A stretch of 8,009 nt of DNA from Pseudomonadota bacterium (GCA_018822065.1 JAHJKV010000155.1:1-8009), one strand, 5' to 3'. Shown: positions 1 through 7,584, counted from the first letter of the stretch. The notes: a model not told the origin generated them from the letters alone. Numbers and translations: made by a program.

Positions 1-447
1 CAAGGTGCAATCATTACCCAGACTACTCCGCTCACCAACATAACAGCCGGGGAAAATCCTGCAGCCGTCGCCGATGACTACCTCTTCGCCAATGAAGGCA
101 AAAGGGTACACCGTGACATCTGCCCCAAGGACGGCAGACAGGGCAATGACAGCTTGTTCGCTGACGCCGGAAAAAGTTCCTTGGGGGCGGCAAAAGAGGT
201 GTCCGACCCGGGCCAAATCCATGTAGACAGCTGAACTCAGCAATGCGGATTCGACATCGGCCGCATAGTCCTCGGTACAGATCACAGCCGCTGCCTGCGT
301 TGTTGCGAGCAGAGGTGCATACTTGGGATTCACAAGAAAGGAGAGCTCCGTCTTGCCGGCGCTCTCCAATGTGTTTATCCCAGTGATCTCTGTGTCGGGA
401 CCGGTGAATTCAAGTCCCAGGCCCTGTGCGATCTCACTGAGCAGCAT
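1..447 (-). CDS. lpxD: LpxD, UDP-3-O-acylglucosamine N-acyltransferase (partial, 3' end outside window)
   Basis: LpxD adds the second 3-hydroxyacyl chain, from acyl-ACP, to UDP-3-O-acylglucosamine in the third step of lipid A synthesis in the cytoplasm. Only the first 149 codons are present; family members are about 340 residues. I translated this frame by hand. Residues 1-95 match the LpxD N-terminal uridine-binding domain, with the typical stretch LSFLVNPKY (35-43) followed by a QAAAVI segment (51-56). From about residue 105 the protein turns into hexapeptide repeats of the left-handed beta-helix (VTVYPFAFIGEEVVIGDG, 111-128; IFPGCYVGE, 131-139). The ATG at 447 was chosen because it lies 4 bp after the skp stop and puts the conserved LSEIAQGL segment at the N-terminus as in homologues; its Shine-Dalgarno is weak (AAGGG about 13 nt upstream), suggesting coupling to skp. 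The catalytic His and C-terminal helices lie off the window. Confidence 0.93.
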   Translation of the reverse strand, partial: MLLSEIAQGLGLEFTGPDTEITGINTLESAGKTELSFLVNPKYAPLLATTQAAAVICTEDYAADVESALLSSAVYMDLARVGHLFCRPQGTFSGVSEQAVIALSAVLGADVTVYPFAFIGEEVVIGDGCRIFPGCYVGERSSLGNDCTL

Positions 448-451
448 GTAC

Positions 452-979
452 TTAGTTGCCCTTGGCCTTCCACTGCTCGTCGCAATACTTGACGACCGCT
501 TCGGAGACGTCGAAGGCACGGTCATAATAGGCAAGAGCACCGCGGGTCTGGTCGATAACCAGATTGTATTTCTGGGACTCCAGATACTCGGAGGCAGCCT
601 TTTCCAGGAAACGATGGACGGGAGGAAGCAATTCCTTGCGCGCAGCTTGATCCGCCTGGCGATAGGCACCAGCCATTTCCTGGAGTTCATTCTGGCGACG
701 CTTGATCTCGATCTCTTTCATTTGACGGTTTTCCACAGACAGTGCCGCTTGCTGCTTCTTGTAGGACTCGACCACGCTTTTAAATTCGTTTTGCATTTTT
801 TCAAATTCCTGCCGAATAGGCGCAATCTTTGCCTGCACCTGCTGCTCTCCGTGCTTGCCCGCAAGGGAAGTCGCGATGACCTGGGCGGTATTGATGACCG
901 CCACCTTCAGGTCTTGGGCAAAAGCGGGAGCCTGCAAAGCAAGAAAGGCAATAATAAGCAGTACAAGAATCTTTTTCAT
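452..979 (-). CDS. skp: Skp/OmpH family periplasmic chaperone
   Basis: Skp/OmpH proteins are small trimeric periplasmic chaperones that hold unfolded outer-membrane proteins on their way to the BAM complex. The 175-residue product is near the family's usual length (about 160-175). Residues 1-21 form a clear signal peptide (two Lys, a hydrophobic run, and APAFA before Q22). The mature protein begins with the typical short beta strand LKVAVINTAQV (24-34), continues as a long charged helical hairpin (about 45-130, rich in Q, E, K and R), and ends with the strand YNLVIDQTRGALAYYD (138-153), as in the Skp trimerisation body. A Shine-Dalgarno AAAGGAG sits 11 nt upstream of the ATG. It lies between bamA and lpxD, the usual place for this gene. 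A cysteine at 166 near the C-terminus is a small oddity. The family call is secure; chaperone function is from family knowledge. Confidence 0.93.
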   Translation of the reverse strand: MKKILVLLIIAFLALQAPAFAQDLKVAVINTAQVIATSLAGKHGEQQVQAKIAPIRQEFEKMQNEFKSVVESYKKQQAALSVENRQMKEIEIKRRQNELQEMAGAYRQADQAARKELLPPVHRFLEKAASEYLESQKYNLVIDQTRGALAYYDRAFDVSEAVVKYCDEQWKAKGN

Positions 980-1055
980 AATGTATCAATCTCCTTTACT
1001 AATGTGTGTCAGTTGGAATCGAGATTTCTATCAGCCGCCATTTCCACCCGGCAGC

Positions 1056-3773
1056 TTAGAACGACTGGCCCATGGAGAACTCAAACTTCGAAGAACCGCT
1101 GTCATCAAGCTCATCAAGACCAAAACCGTATTCTATCCGTAGCGGACCCATGGGAGACATCCAACGAATGCCGCCGCCAACACTTTTGAACATGCCAAAT
1201 GAAGGTGCCGAGGAATAAGTTTCCTCAGGCGGGTTGACCTCATCGAAGAAGAACTCGCCTTCCTTCCAGGCATTGCCTGCATCGAAAAAAGCCACACCCA
1301 AGATGCCGTATTCCTTACTGAGAGGATAGAGCATTTCCAGGTTGGTCGACAGGTACTTGTTGCCACCAATCCGGTCGCCATTATCATCGCGGGGAGATAT
1401 CTTCCCAGAAGTGTAACCACGAACGGAATTTATCCCACCGAGAGAATAGCGCTGTGAGATAGGTACATCCTTCCCACCGAAGTTCTCATGCAGAAAGCCC
1501 AGTCCTGCCTTGCCATGAAAAACAAGATCACCGACCAAAGTTTGATAGAAGTCAGTCGTATGCCCCCACTTCACATAGTCGTCCGTACCACCCAAAAAGC
1601 CTCCACCCACCGTAACGCCAATCGAGTTCGCCATGCCTTCGGAATAATAAAAACTGTTTTTACGGAGAGTAGAACGATTCAATTCCGCACCGACAGCGCT
1701 GCCGAAATGCGCCCCCTCGGCCTCTTTGATGGAGCTAGACGCATCGGCGTCAACATTCTTAATGTCATAAATGTCGACATTGTAGGTCAAATTCAAAAGC
1801 GTACGTGGTCCGATGGCATGGACGCCACGGACGCCGAACCCGAGGGAATCCTTGTCGAACTCGTCGTACTCCGCCTGTGTCAGACTGGTTCCGAATCCGA
1901 GTCCCCAGTATTCGTCATTCACCCTGGGGTTGTAGAAGTCAAGAGTCCACGAAGTCGTGGTACCTCCAAACTTGGTGGCCAGGGCGAGATTATACCCCTT
2001 GCCGAAAAGGTTTCGCTCAGAAATATCTCCAGCCACATAAAACCCACCGGAGGAGGAATAGCCGAAGCCGCCGCCGATGGCACCCGTCGGTTTCTCCTGC
2101 ACGGACACCTTGAGATCCATTTCTGAAGGATCGCCGGTCGGGATAGGCTCAATGTCCACTCCAGAAAAATAATCCAACCCCTTAAGGGATTGGATTGAAC
2201 TTTCAATGGACGAACCATTGTACTGGTCGCCATCGGCCAGATATATGCTGCGCAGAATGACGTTGTCTCGGGTTACAGTGTTGCCCGTCAGGAAGACCCG
2301 ACGGATATGCACACGCTGATGCTTGGAGACATCGAAAACAATTTCAACGGTCATATCCTCTGGATTGGGCCTAAAGCGAGTGCCTACATCTGCGTAGGCA
2401 AAGCCTTTATTGTTGTAAAATTCGGTCAGTTTTTCAATATCATTGCGGACGATCTCCGAATTCATATATTCGTCGTCCGCCATAAGTTCGTCACTTTCCA
2501 TCTTTTCGAAAAATTCCTCTTCAGTGGCGATAAGGTCACCCGCGAACGTGATGTCGCTGATCTTGAAACGATTGCCTTCCTCGATGCGGAAGGTGACATA
2601 AATACCGTCGTCGCGGATATCAACCTCGGGTCGGGCAACCTTGACATCGAGGAAGCCTCGATTGGCATAATATGCCTGTATGGCGGCACCGTCACGATCG
2701 AGAAGTTCCTCGTTGAGCACGCCGGAGTCGGTTATCCAGTAAAAAAATCCTTTTTCGCTGAGGGACAATTGGTCCTTGAGTTCGTCCGGGGCAAGCTGTT
2801 TGGCTCCATCGAAGACGATCTCCTTGATGTAGAGCTCTTTGCCTTCCTCAATGACGATATTCAATTTCGCCTGGCCGGTTTCGCCACCCTCAACCTCATA
2901 GTCGACCTTGGTCTGATAAAAACCCTTGTGCCGATAAAAGGCCCGAACCGTGGCGAGATCCTGCTTGAGAACATTGGGGTTCAAGACAGCACCGATCTTC
3001 GACGAAATGATCTCGATGATTTCATCATCGTCCAGAGATTCGTTGCCCCGTACGCCGACGGACTGGATGCGCGGTTTTTCCTTCACCTGGAAGACCACTC
3101 GTTTTCCGCCGGTAACGTCGGTGACACGCACCTGGACATCATCAAAATATCCCAGACCATAAATGGCCTTGATGTCGTCATTGACACCCTTGGGGCTGTA
3201 TTCATCGCCCTTTTTCATGGAAAGACGGATGAGCACCACGTCTTTATCGAGAATCTTGGATCCTTCCACATCGATTGAGGCGATGGTTTCCTGTTTCATT
3301 GCCGTTGATTTCACCTGGGCGACCACCTCGTCGACCAACGGCAGGAGATTGATCAGTCCGTCCTTGTTGGAAAACACGGGCACGGCGGAATCCAGACCAA
3401 AGGCATCCACGAATTGCGCCTCGAGGCTCAAGGCTTCGCCCAACTGTGAGAAGGTGCCATACAGGGCATAGTTGGCACCGGTGGCGAGGGCCAACTGGCG
3501 GGCCTGGTCCAGGTTCAGGGAGGTAGCCCCACTGTCCGCAAGAGCCTTGGCAACGGCATCAGCGCCAACCAACTGGAACCCGGCCTCGGAAAGACGGTCG
3601 CGGAGCAGTTCGGGCAGACTGTCGTTCAGGTAATTGAGGTCCTCGTCAGCATTTACTTCAAATGGAAATACGGCGATCTTGACGGCATCTTCCTGTGCGC
3701 TTGCAGCAGCAGCGAAAAGCAGGGCAAGGAGGAAGAAAGTGGAAAAGCCGAAACAGATCTTACTGCTGGGCAT
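1056..3773 (-). CDS. bamA: BamA, outer-membrane protein assembly factor, with extra N-terminal domain
   Basis: BamA is the Omp85 core of the BAM complex that folds beta-barrel proteins into the outer membrane. The product has 905 residues, about 95 more than E. coli BamA (810). Layout: signal peptide 1-26 (ASA before Q27); an extra alpha/beta domain at about 27-160; five POTRA repeats at about 163-234, 235-313, 314-402, 403-487 and 488-562; and a barrel from about 563 to the end. POTRA signatures such as GYFDDVQV, RHKGFYQTKV, ANRGFLDVKV and NNKGFAYADV are visible. The barrel carries the VRGY loop-6 motif (784-787), FFDAGNAW (829-836), and a C-terminal beta-signal ending in Phe (FEFSMGQSF). 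The start is supported by AGGAG 6 nt upstream; it lies 14 bp inside lolD, so translation is probably coupled. The extension resembles the TolB-N/CsgG/LpoB type of fold (VKIAVFPFEV, then GANYALYGTF); that match is inferred by eye. Confidence 0.96.
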   Translation of the reverse strand: MPSSKICFGFSTFFLLALLFAAAASAQEDAVKIAVFPFEVNADEDLNYLNDSLPELLRDRLSEAGFQLVGADAVAKALADSGATSLNLDQARQLALATGANYALYGTFSQLGEALSLEAQFVDAFGLDSAVPVFSNKDGLINLLPLVDEVVAQVKSTAMKQETIASIDVEGSKILDKDVVLIRLSMKKGDEYSPKGVNDDIKAIYGLGYFDDVQVRVTDVTGGKRVVFQVKEKPRIQSVGVRGNESLDDDEIIEIISSKIGAVLNPNVLKQDLATVRAFYRHKGFYQTKVDYEVEGGETGQAKLNIVIEEGKELYIKEIVFDGAKQLAPDELKDQLSLSEKGFFYWITDSGVLNEELLDRDGAAIQAYYANRGFLDVKVARPEVDIRDDGIYVTFRIEEGNRFKISDITFAGDLIATEEEFFEKMESDELMADDEYMNSEIVRNDIEKLTEFYNNKGFAYADVGTRFRPNPEDMTVEIVFDVSKHQRVHIRRVFLTGNTVTRDNVILRSIYLADGDQYNGSSIESSIQSLKGLDYFSGVDIEPIPTGDPSEMDLKVSVQEKPTGAIGGGFGYSSSGGFYVAGDISERNLFGKGYNLALATKFGGTTTSWTLDFYNPRVNDEYWGLGFGTSLTQAEYDEFDKDSLGFGVRGVHAIGPRTLLNLTYNVDIYDIKNVDADASSSIKEAEGAHFGSAVGAELNRSTLRKNSFYYSEGMANSIGVTVGGGFLGGTDDYVKWGHTTDFYQTLVGDLVFHGKAGLGFLHENFGGKDVPISQRYSLGGINSVRGYTSGKISPRDDNGDRIGGNKYLSTNLEMLYPLSKEYGILGVAFFDAGNAWKEGEFFFDEVNPPEETYSSAPSFGMFKSVGGGIRWMSPMGPLRIEYGFGLDELDDSGSSKFEFSMGQSF

Positions 3774-4446
3774 AAAGTTCTCCTGAGCGCAATTCCAGCC
3801 GACGCCGCATGGCCCCGGCCAGTTCCACGTTATGAGTCACAACCACAAATGTCATACCCAGATCCCTATTCAGTGAGACCAGGAGGTCACCAATATTTCT
3901 ACCCGTTTTCTCATCAAGGTTTCCCGTGGGCTCATCCGCCAGCAGCACCTTTGGCTTGAGCAGGATGGACCTGGCTATGGCCGCCCTTTGGCGCTCGCCG
4001 CCGGACAACGTGGTCACCTTGAAATCCTTGCGTTGTGCAAGGCCCACCTGGCTGACGGCCTCCTCGGCCAGGGCCAGGGACTTCTCGCGTCCGATGCCGG
4101 CTATAAAACCGGGCATGGCCACGTTCTCCAAGGTATTGAACTCGGGCAACAGATGATGAAACTGGAATACAAATCCGATGTCCCTGTTGCGAACCTTGGC
4201 TCGTTCCTGATCGTCGAGCCTGTTCAAGTGCCGGCCATCAAAGATAACCGTTCCTGAAGAAGGCGTGTCGAGCGTTCCGAGTATGTGCAAGAGCGTACTC
4301 TTCCCCGATCCAGATGCCCCGAGGATCGCTACCGATTCACCTCTGCAGACGTTTAAATCCACACGGGTCAGAACCTTCACTTCTTCCGTGGGTCCGGCAA
4401 AGCACTTCCCCACGTTAGACAACTCGTATAACTGGTCATTACTCAT
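3760..4446 (-). CDS. lolD: LolD, lipoprotein-releasing ABC transporter ATPase
   Basis: LolD is the cytoplasmic ATPase of the LolCDE transporter, which extracts outer-membrane lipoproteins from the inner membrane and hands them to LolA. All ABC ATPase motifs are present (numbering from the start used here): Walker A GASGSGKST (43-51), Q-loop in FVFQFHHLLPEF (Gln95), signature LSGGERQR (147-154), Walker B VLLADEP (167-173) and H-loop His205 in VVVTH. The QFHHLLPEF stretch is typical of LolD rather than of MacB- or FtsE-type ATPases. I chose the ATG at 4446 (228 residues; E. coli LolD has 233), which overlaps the lolC stop by 8 bp. The open frame extends upstream to 4506, with another ATG at 4458, but this adds non-conserved residues inside lolC coding sequence. 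No good Shine-Dalgarno precedes either ATG, so translational coupling to lolC is likely. Confidence 0.95.
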   Translation of the reverse strand: MSNDQLYELSNVGKCFAGPTEEVKVLTRVDLNVCRGESVAILGASGSGKSTLLHILGTLDTPSSGTVIFDGRHLNRLDDQERAKVRNRDIGFVFQFHHLLPEFNTLENVAMPGFIAGIGREKSLALAEEAVSQVGLAQRKDFKVTTLSGGERQRAAIARSILLKPKVLLADEPTGNLDEKTGRNIGDLLVSLNRDLGMTFVVVTHNVELAGAMRRRLELRSGELYAQQ

Positions 4447-5671
4447 AACGCAAGGCATCTGCCGGTCGAAGGGCTGCTGCTTTATATGCAGGATAAATTG
4501 TTGCAATAAAACACAAAAGCAAGGCCGACAGCCCTATGGCCGTCAGATCGATGGCTTCAAGCCGAATCGGTAGATAGTCCACCGGGTACACGTCCTTCGG
4601 AAGTTTGATAAACTGATATTTCTTTAATATCAATGCCACAGGCACTCCAAGAATAAACCCGATGGTGGTCCCAACCAGACCGATCCAGGTTCCCTGAAGG
4701 ATGAAAATTTTCCGGATGCTGGAAGGTTCGGCACCCATGGACATGAGGATAGCGATGTCTTTGGTCTTTTGGGAGACAAGCATCACCAGGGTGGTGACGA
4801 TGGAAAAGGACCCCACCAGCACGATCATGGCCAGGATGATGAACATGGCCGTCTTTTCCAGCTTGAGCGCGGCAAAGAGATTGGCGTTCATGCGCTGCCA
4901 GTGATCGACGTAGACTGGATATTCGAGGGTGGCCTCCTCGATGCGCGCCGATATTTCCTCGACGGCATAGACATCCTCGACCCGAACCTCAAGACCGGTG
5001 ACGATGCCCTTGGGATAGCCCATGAGCTTTGCGGCGGCGTCGAGGGTCACGTAGCCGAGGGTGTTGTCGTATTCAAAAAGGCCGGTGCGGAAGACGCCCG
5101 CCACCTTGAAGGGATCCATCTTTGGGGAAAAACCACCAGCCGTGCGGGTACCAGCCGGGGACAGCAGGTAAACCTCCGAACCGGTGGTGACGCCCAGTCG
5201 GTCGGCCATCTGCACCCCAATGATCACCCCGGGGATATCGCCATAGGCGGTGAGGTTGTCCACAGAACCGCTCACCATGTCCTTGCTGATGCTCAGGACA
5301 CTGTCGGCAGTGGCCGGATCGAGCGCACGCAGGGCCACGCCCTTGACTCCACCGCCGGGCACCGAGACCATGGCCTCGGCATAGAGAAACGGAGTCACGC
5401 CGGTGACACCTTTTATATCGCGGACGATATCTGCCACTTTTTCGGGCTGTGGAATGGCACCCGCCACCCCGCCGACAACGATATGGGCGTTGACCCCGAG
5501 AATCTTGTCCTGAAGATCCTTGGAAAAGCCGTTCATCACGCCGATCACCACAATGAGCGAGGCAACGCCCAAGGCCACCCCGCAAACCGCGAACACGGAG
5601 ATGAGGGTGATGAACGATTGCCTGCGGAGCGCAAACAGGTATCTGGTTGCGATGATCGACTCAAATCGCAT
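4439..5671 (-). CDS. lolC: LolC/LolE family lipoprotein-releasing permease
   Basis: This is the membrane subunit of the lipoprotein-releasing ABC transporter, partner of the adjacent LolD. The 410-residue product has the MacB/LolCE plan: cytoplasmic N-terminus, membrane segment 1 at about 21-46, a large periplasmic domain at about 47-270, then three membrane segments at about 274-300, 323-349 and 373-394. The start MRFESIIATRYLFALRR and the segment after the first helix (GVMNGFSKDLQDKILGVNAH) are typical of the family. The loop QKTKDIAILMSMGA (301-314) is the coupling helix expected to contact LolD, and the C-terminal YPAYKAAALRPADALRYE is the conserved family tail. GGAGG lies 11 nt upstream of the ATG, and lysS ends 6 bp before it. 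Only one LolC/E-type gene is present here; whether it acts as a homodimer or pairs with a permease encoded elsewhere cannot be told, so the C/E letter is nominal. Confidence 0.92.
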   Translation of the reverse strand: MRFESIIATRYLFALRRQSFITLISVFAVCGVALGVASLIVVIGVMNGFSKDLQDKILGVNAHIVVGGVAGAIPQPEKVADIVRDIKGVTGVTPFLYAEAMVSVPGGGVKGVALRALDPATADSVLSISKDMVSGSVDNLTAYGDIPGVIIGVQMADRLGVTTGSEVYLLSPAGTRTAGGFSPKMDPFKVAGVFRTGLFEYDNTLGYVTLDAAAKLMGYPKGIVTGLEVRVEDVYAVEEISARIEEATLEYPVYVDHWQRMNANLFAALKLEKTAMFIILAMIVLVGSFSIVTTLVMLVSQKTKDIAILMSMGAEPSSIRKIFILQGTWIGLVGTTIGFILGVPVALILKKYQFIKLPKDVYPVDYLPIRLEAIDLTAIGLSALLLCFIATIYPAYKAAALRPADALRYE

Positions 5672-5677
5672 CGGGGG

Positions 5678-7189
5678 CTAAACCTCCGGCCTGAGCAGTG
5701 GGAAGAGAATTACCTCACGGATGGACGCCGAGTCGGTCAGCAGCATGACCAGCCGGTCAATGCCGACACCCTGCCCTGCTGCCGGGGGCATGCCATATTC
5801 CAAGGCGCGAACGTAGTCCTCGTCCATGAAATGGGCCTCCTCGTCTCCTGCCTCTTTTTCAGCCACCTGCTCCTCGAAGCGCACTCGTTGGTCCACGGGG
5901 TCGTTGAGTTCCGAGAAGGCGTTGGCCATTTCACGACCGGTCATGAACAACTCGAAGCGGTCAGTGATGGCCGGGTTGTCCGCGTTGCGGCGCGACAGCG
6001 GCGAAATGTCCGTCGGGTAATGAAAAATGAAATGGGGCTGAATGAGCTTGGGTTCGACGAGCAGGTCGAACAGCTTGGCTTGAATCTTCCCGAGCTTCTC
6101 ATCCTTGAGGACCTTCTCGCCCTTGGCCCTCACCAATTCCTTGCACTTGGCATAGTCGGTGTAGATGTCCGGGGACACACCGCCGATCTTCTCCAGGGAG
6201 TCATGGAAAGAGATTCGCGTCCATGCACCGGGGGTGAGGTCGATGGTTTCCCCCTGGTAGGGTACTTTGGTGTCGCCAGTGACTTGGCCGGCCACAAAGG
6301 AGAACATTTCCTCGGTGATGTCCATGAGATCATGGAAGTCGGCATAGGCCCAGTAGAACTCGAGCATGGTAAACTCGGGGTTGTGCTGGGTGGAGATGCC
6401 CTCGTTGCGGAAGTTCCGGTTGATCTCGTAGACCTTCTCGAACCCGCCCACCAGGAGCCGCTTGAGGTAGAGCTCCGGCGCGATGCGCATGTAGAGCTTC
6501 ATGTCTAGGGCGTTGTGGTGGGTTTCAAAGGGTTTTGCGGTAGCACCGCCGGGGATGGCCTGCATCATGGGGGTTTCCACCTCCATGAAGCCACGCGCGT
6601 CCAAGAAGCGACGAAGCGCGTTCACCGTGCGGGTGCGCTTCTCGAAAATATCCTTGGTGCGCTCGGTGACGATCAGGTCCACATAACGTTGGCGGTAGCG
6701 TATCTCCACGTCCTTGAGGCCATGGTATTTCTCCGGCAAGGGACGCAGGGACTTGGTCAGCAGCTGCACCTGGTCGCAATGAACCGTGAGTTCGCCAGTC
6801 TTAGTCAGAAAGAGGCGGCCGACAACGCCGACGATGTCACCCACCTCGCTCTTCTTGAAGAGCTGGTAAGCGTCACTGCCCATATCGTCACGGGCGGCAT
6901 AGCACTGGATCTTCTCCGTGCGGTCGGAGATATGGAAGAAGGTGACCTTGCCGAAGCTGCGCCAGCCCATGATGCGACCAGCAACATGGAAGACCTGGCC
7001 CAGGCTTTCAAGATTGTCCGCGTCGGTTTCGCCGTAGCGGTCCAATACCTCGGCAACATCAATGTCTTTCTTGAAATTATTCGCAAACAGCTCGACACCC
7101 AGGTCGAGCAGGGCGCAGGCCTTTTCCACCCGCGTCTTGATGACCGGGTTGAGCTCGTCCCTGGCATTCAGGGCCTCAAGCATGGGCAT
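5678..7189 (-). CDS. lysS: LysS, class II lysyl-tRNA synthetase
   Basis: Charges tRNA-Lys with lysine in the cytoplasm. From the ATG at 7189 the product is 503 residues (E. coli LysS has 505). It has an N-terminal OB-fold anticodon-binding domain (about 66-145, with AGRIMGWRSFGKVTFFHI) and a class II catalytic core: motif 1 region GFMEVETPMM (200-209) followed by IPGG, motif 2 RNFRNEG...HNPEFTMLEFY (258-279), and motif 3 GIDRLVMLL (476-484). MRIAPELYLKRLLVGGFEKV is typical of LysRS-II. The start is uncertain. The frame is open to a TTG at 7339, but that codon is also the -35 hexamer of the best promoter, so it is unlikely. A TTG at 7255 has AGGAAGA 5 nt upstream and would add 22 Lys-rich residues. 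ATGs at 7189 and 7183 fit family length but lack a good Shine-Dalgarno. First gene of the minus-strand run. Confidence 0.95.
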   Translation of the reverse strand: MPMLEALNARDELNPVIKTRVEKACALLDLGVELFANNFKKDIDVAEVLDRYGETDADNLESLGQVFHVAGRIMGWRSFGKVTFFHISDRTEKIQCYAARDDMGSDAYQLFKKSEVGDIVGVVGRLFLTKTGELTVHCDQVQLLTKSLRPLPEKYHGLKDVEIRYRQRYVDLIVTERTKDIFEKRTRTVNALRRFLDARGFMEVETPMMQAIPGGATAKPFETHHNALDMKLYMRIAPELYLKRLLVGGFEKVYEINRNFRNEGISTQHNPEFTMLEFYWAYADFHDLMDITEEMFSFVAGQVTGDTKVPYQGETIDLTPGAWTRISFHDSLEKIGGVSPDIYTDYAKCKELVRAKGEKVLKDEKLGKIQAKLFDLLVEPKLIQPHFIFHYPTDISPLSRRNADNPAITDRFELFMTGREMANAFSELNDPVDQRVRFEEQVAEKEAGDEEAHFMDEDYVRALEYGMPPAAGQGVGIDRLVMLLTDSASIREVILFPLLRPEV

Positions 7190-7310
7190 AAATTTGGCCG
7201 CATGCTCGCTCTTGGTGGCAAGCTTGATTGTCTTGATCTTTTTATCGTTTCCCAAGTGACTCTTCCTGATGGTCAAAAAGCGCAATAATTCATTCCCAAA
7301 GCTGGTGCCC

Positions 7311-7339
7311 GGTCTAGTCCATAGCTGCTGCGGCGTCAA
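7311..7339 (-). promoter_or_regulatory. Candidate sigma70-type promoter for the lysS-lol-bamA-skp-lpxD run
   Basis: On the minus strand a TTGACG hexamer (7339-7334) is followed after exactly 17 bp by TAGACC (7316-7311). The -35 matches consensus at five of six positions; the -10 is weaker but has the key TA and an A at position 4. Transcription would start near 7304, leaving a leader of about 50 nt to the TTG at 7255 or about 115 nt to the ATG at 7189. I see no other convincing promoter upstream of lysS. This is a prediction from motif and spacing only. Confidence 0.45.
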
Positions 7340-7394
7340 GGAATTCCCCGGCTAAAGTAAAACGGGAGAATGGGCTTTGTCGATCAAAAAAGTG

Positions 7395-7423
7395 TTGACG
7401 CACCCATGCGAGTTGGATAAAAG
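7395..7423 (+). promoter_or_regulatory. Candidate sigma70-type promoter for tRNA-Asn
   Basis: TTGACG (7395-7400), a 17-bp spacer, then TAAAAG (7418-7423), which matches four of six -10 positions. Transcription would start around 7430, about 20 nt before the mature tRNA 5' end, a normal leader for RNase P processing. It is divergent from the lysS promoter candidate and shares its TTGACG -35 hexamer. Confidence 0.5.
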
Positions 7424-7450
7424 TTCCTCCTCGCGTCAATGACGCAATGT

Positions 7451-7526
7451 TCCCCAGTAGCTCAATTGGCAGAGCGGGTGACTGTTAATCACTAGGTTCG
7501 CGGTTCAAGTCCGTGCTGGGGAGCCA
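7451..7526 (+). tRNA. tRNA-Asn, anticodon GTT
   Basis: A complete 76-nt cloverleaf can be folded by hand. The acceptor arms TCCCCAG (7451-7457) and CTGGGGA (7516-7522) pair fully, followed by discriminator G and an encoded CCA (7524-7526). The D stem is GCTC/GAGC with loop AATTGGCA. The anticodon stem is GGTGA/TCACT with loop CTGTTAA, giving anticodon GTT for asparagine. The T stem is CGCGG/CCGTG (one G-T pair) with loop TTCAAGT. It lies just upstream of an integrase gene and is the likely attachment site of the element to the right. Because the 3' half and CCA are intact, it should still be functional. Confidence 0.97.
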
Positions 7527-7536
7527 AGAGAATCAG

Positions 7537-7575
7537 GAGCTTACAAGCAAAATGCTTGTAAGCTCTTTCCTTTTT
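7537..7575 (+). terminator. Rho-independent terminator after tRNA-Asn
   Basis: A perfect 13-bp inverted repeat, GAGCTTACAAGCA (7537-7549) and TGCTTGTAAGCTC (7553-7565), with a 3-nt AAA loop, is followed by TTTCCTTTTT (7566-7575). It starts 10 nt past the tRNA CCA end and should stop the tRNA transcript before the integrase gene. The T tract is interrupted by two C residues, but the stem is long. Confidence 0.85.
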
Positions 7576-7584
7576 GCTCCAAAT

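Noticed and set aside
1034..1055. A small hairpin (6-bp stem with one wobble pair) just after the bamA stop
   Set aside because: The stem is short with no T tract, so it is not a convincing terminator. I also see no good promoter in the 76 bp before skp.
323..1189. A 288-codon plus-strand open frame across lpxD, skp and the end of bamA
   Set aside because: It is antisense to three genes with clear family matches and shows no recognisable protein features.
2307..3278. A 323-codon plus-strand open frame opposite bamA
   Set aside because: It is entirely antisense to the POTRA-coding part of bamA and has no motif of its own.
4769..6508. A 579-codon open frame on the plus strand, opposite lolC/E and lysS
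   Set aside because: It lies antisense to two clearly conserved genes, has no recognisable domain, and crosses the junction between them. It is a by-product of the codon pattern on the other strand.
7190..7339. The longest possible lysS start, a TTG at 7339
   Set aside because: The TTG is the -35 hexamer of the best lysS promoter candidate, so transcription would begin downstream of it; the extra residues also do not look like LysRS.
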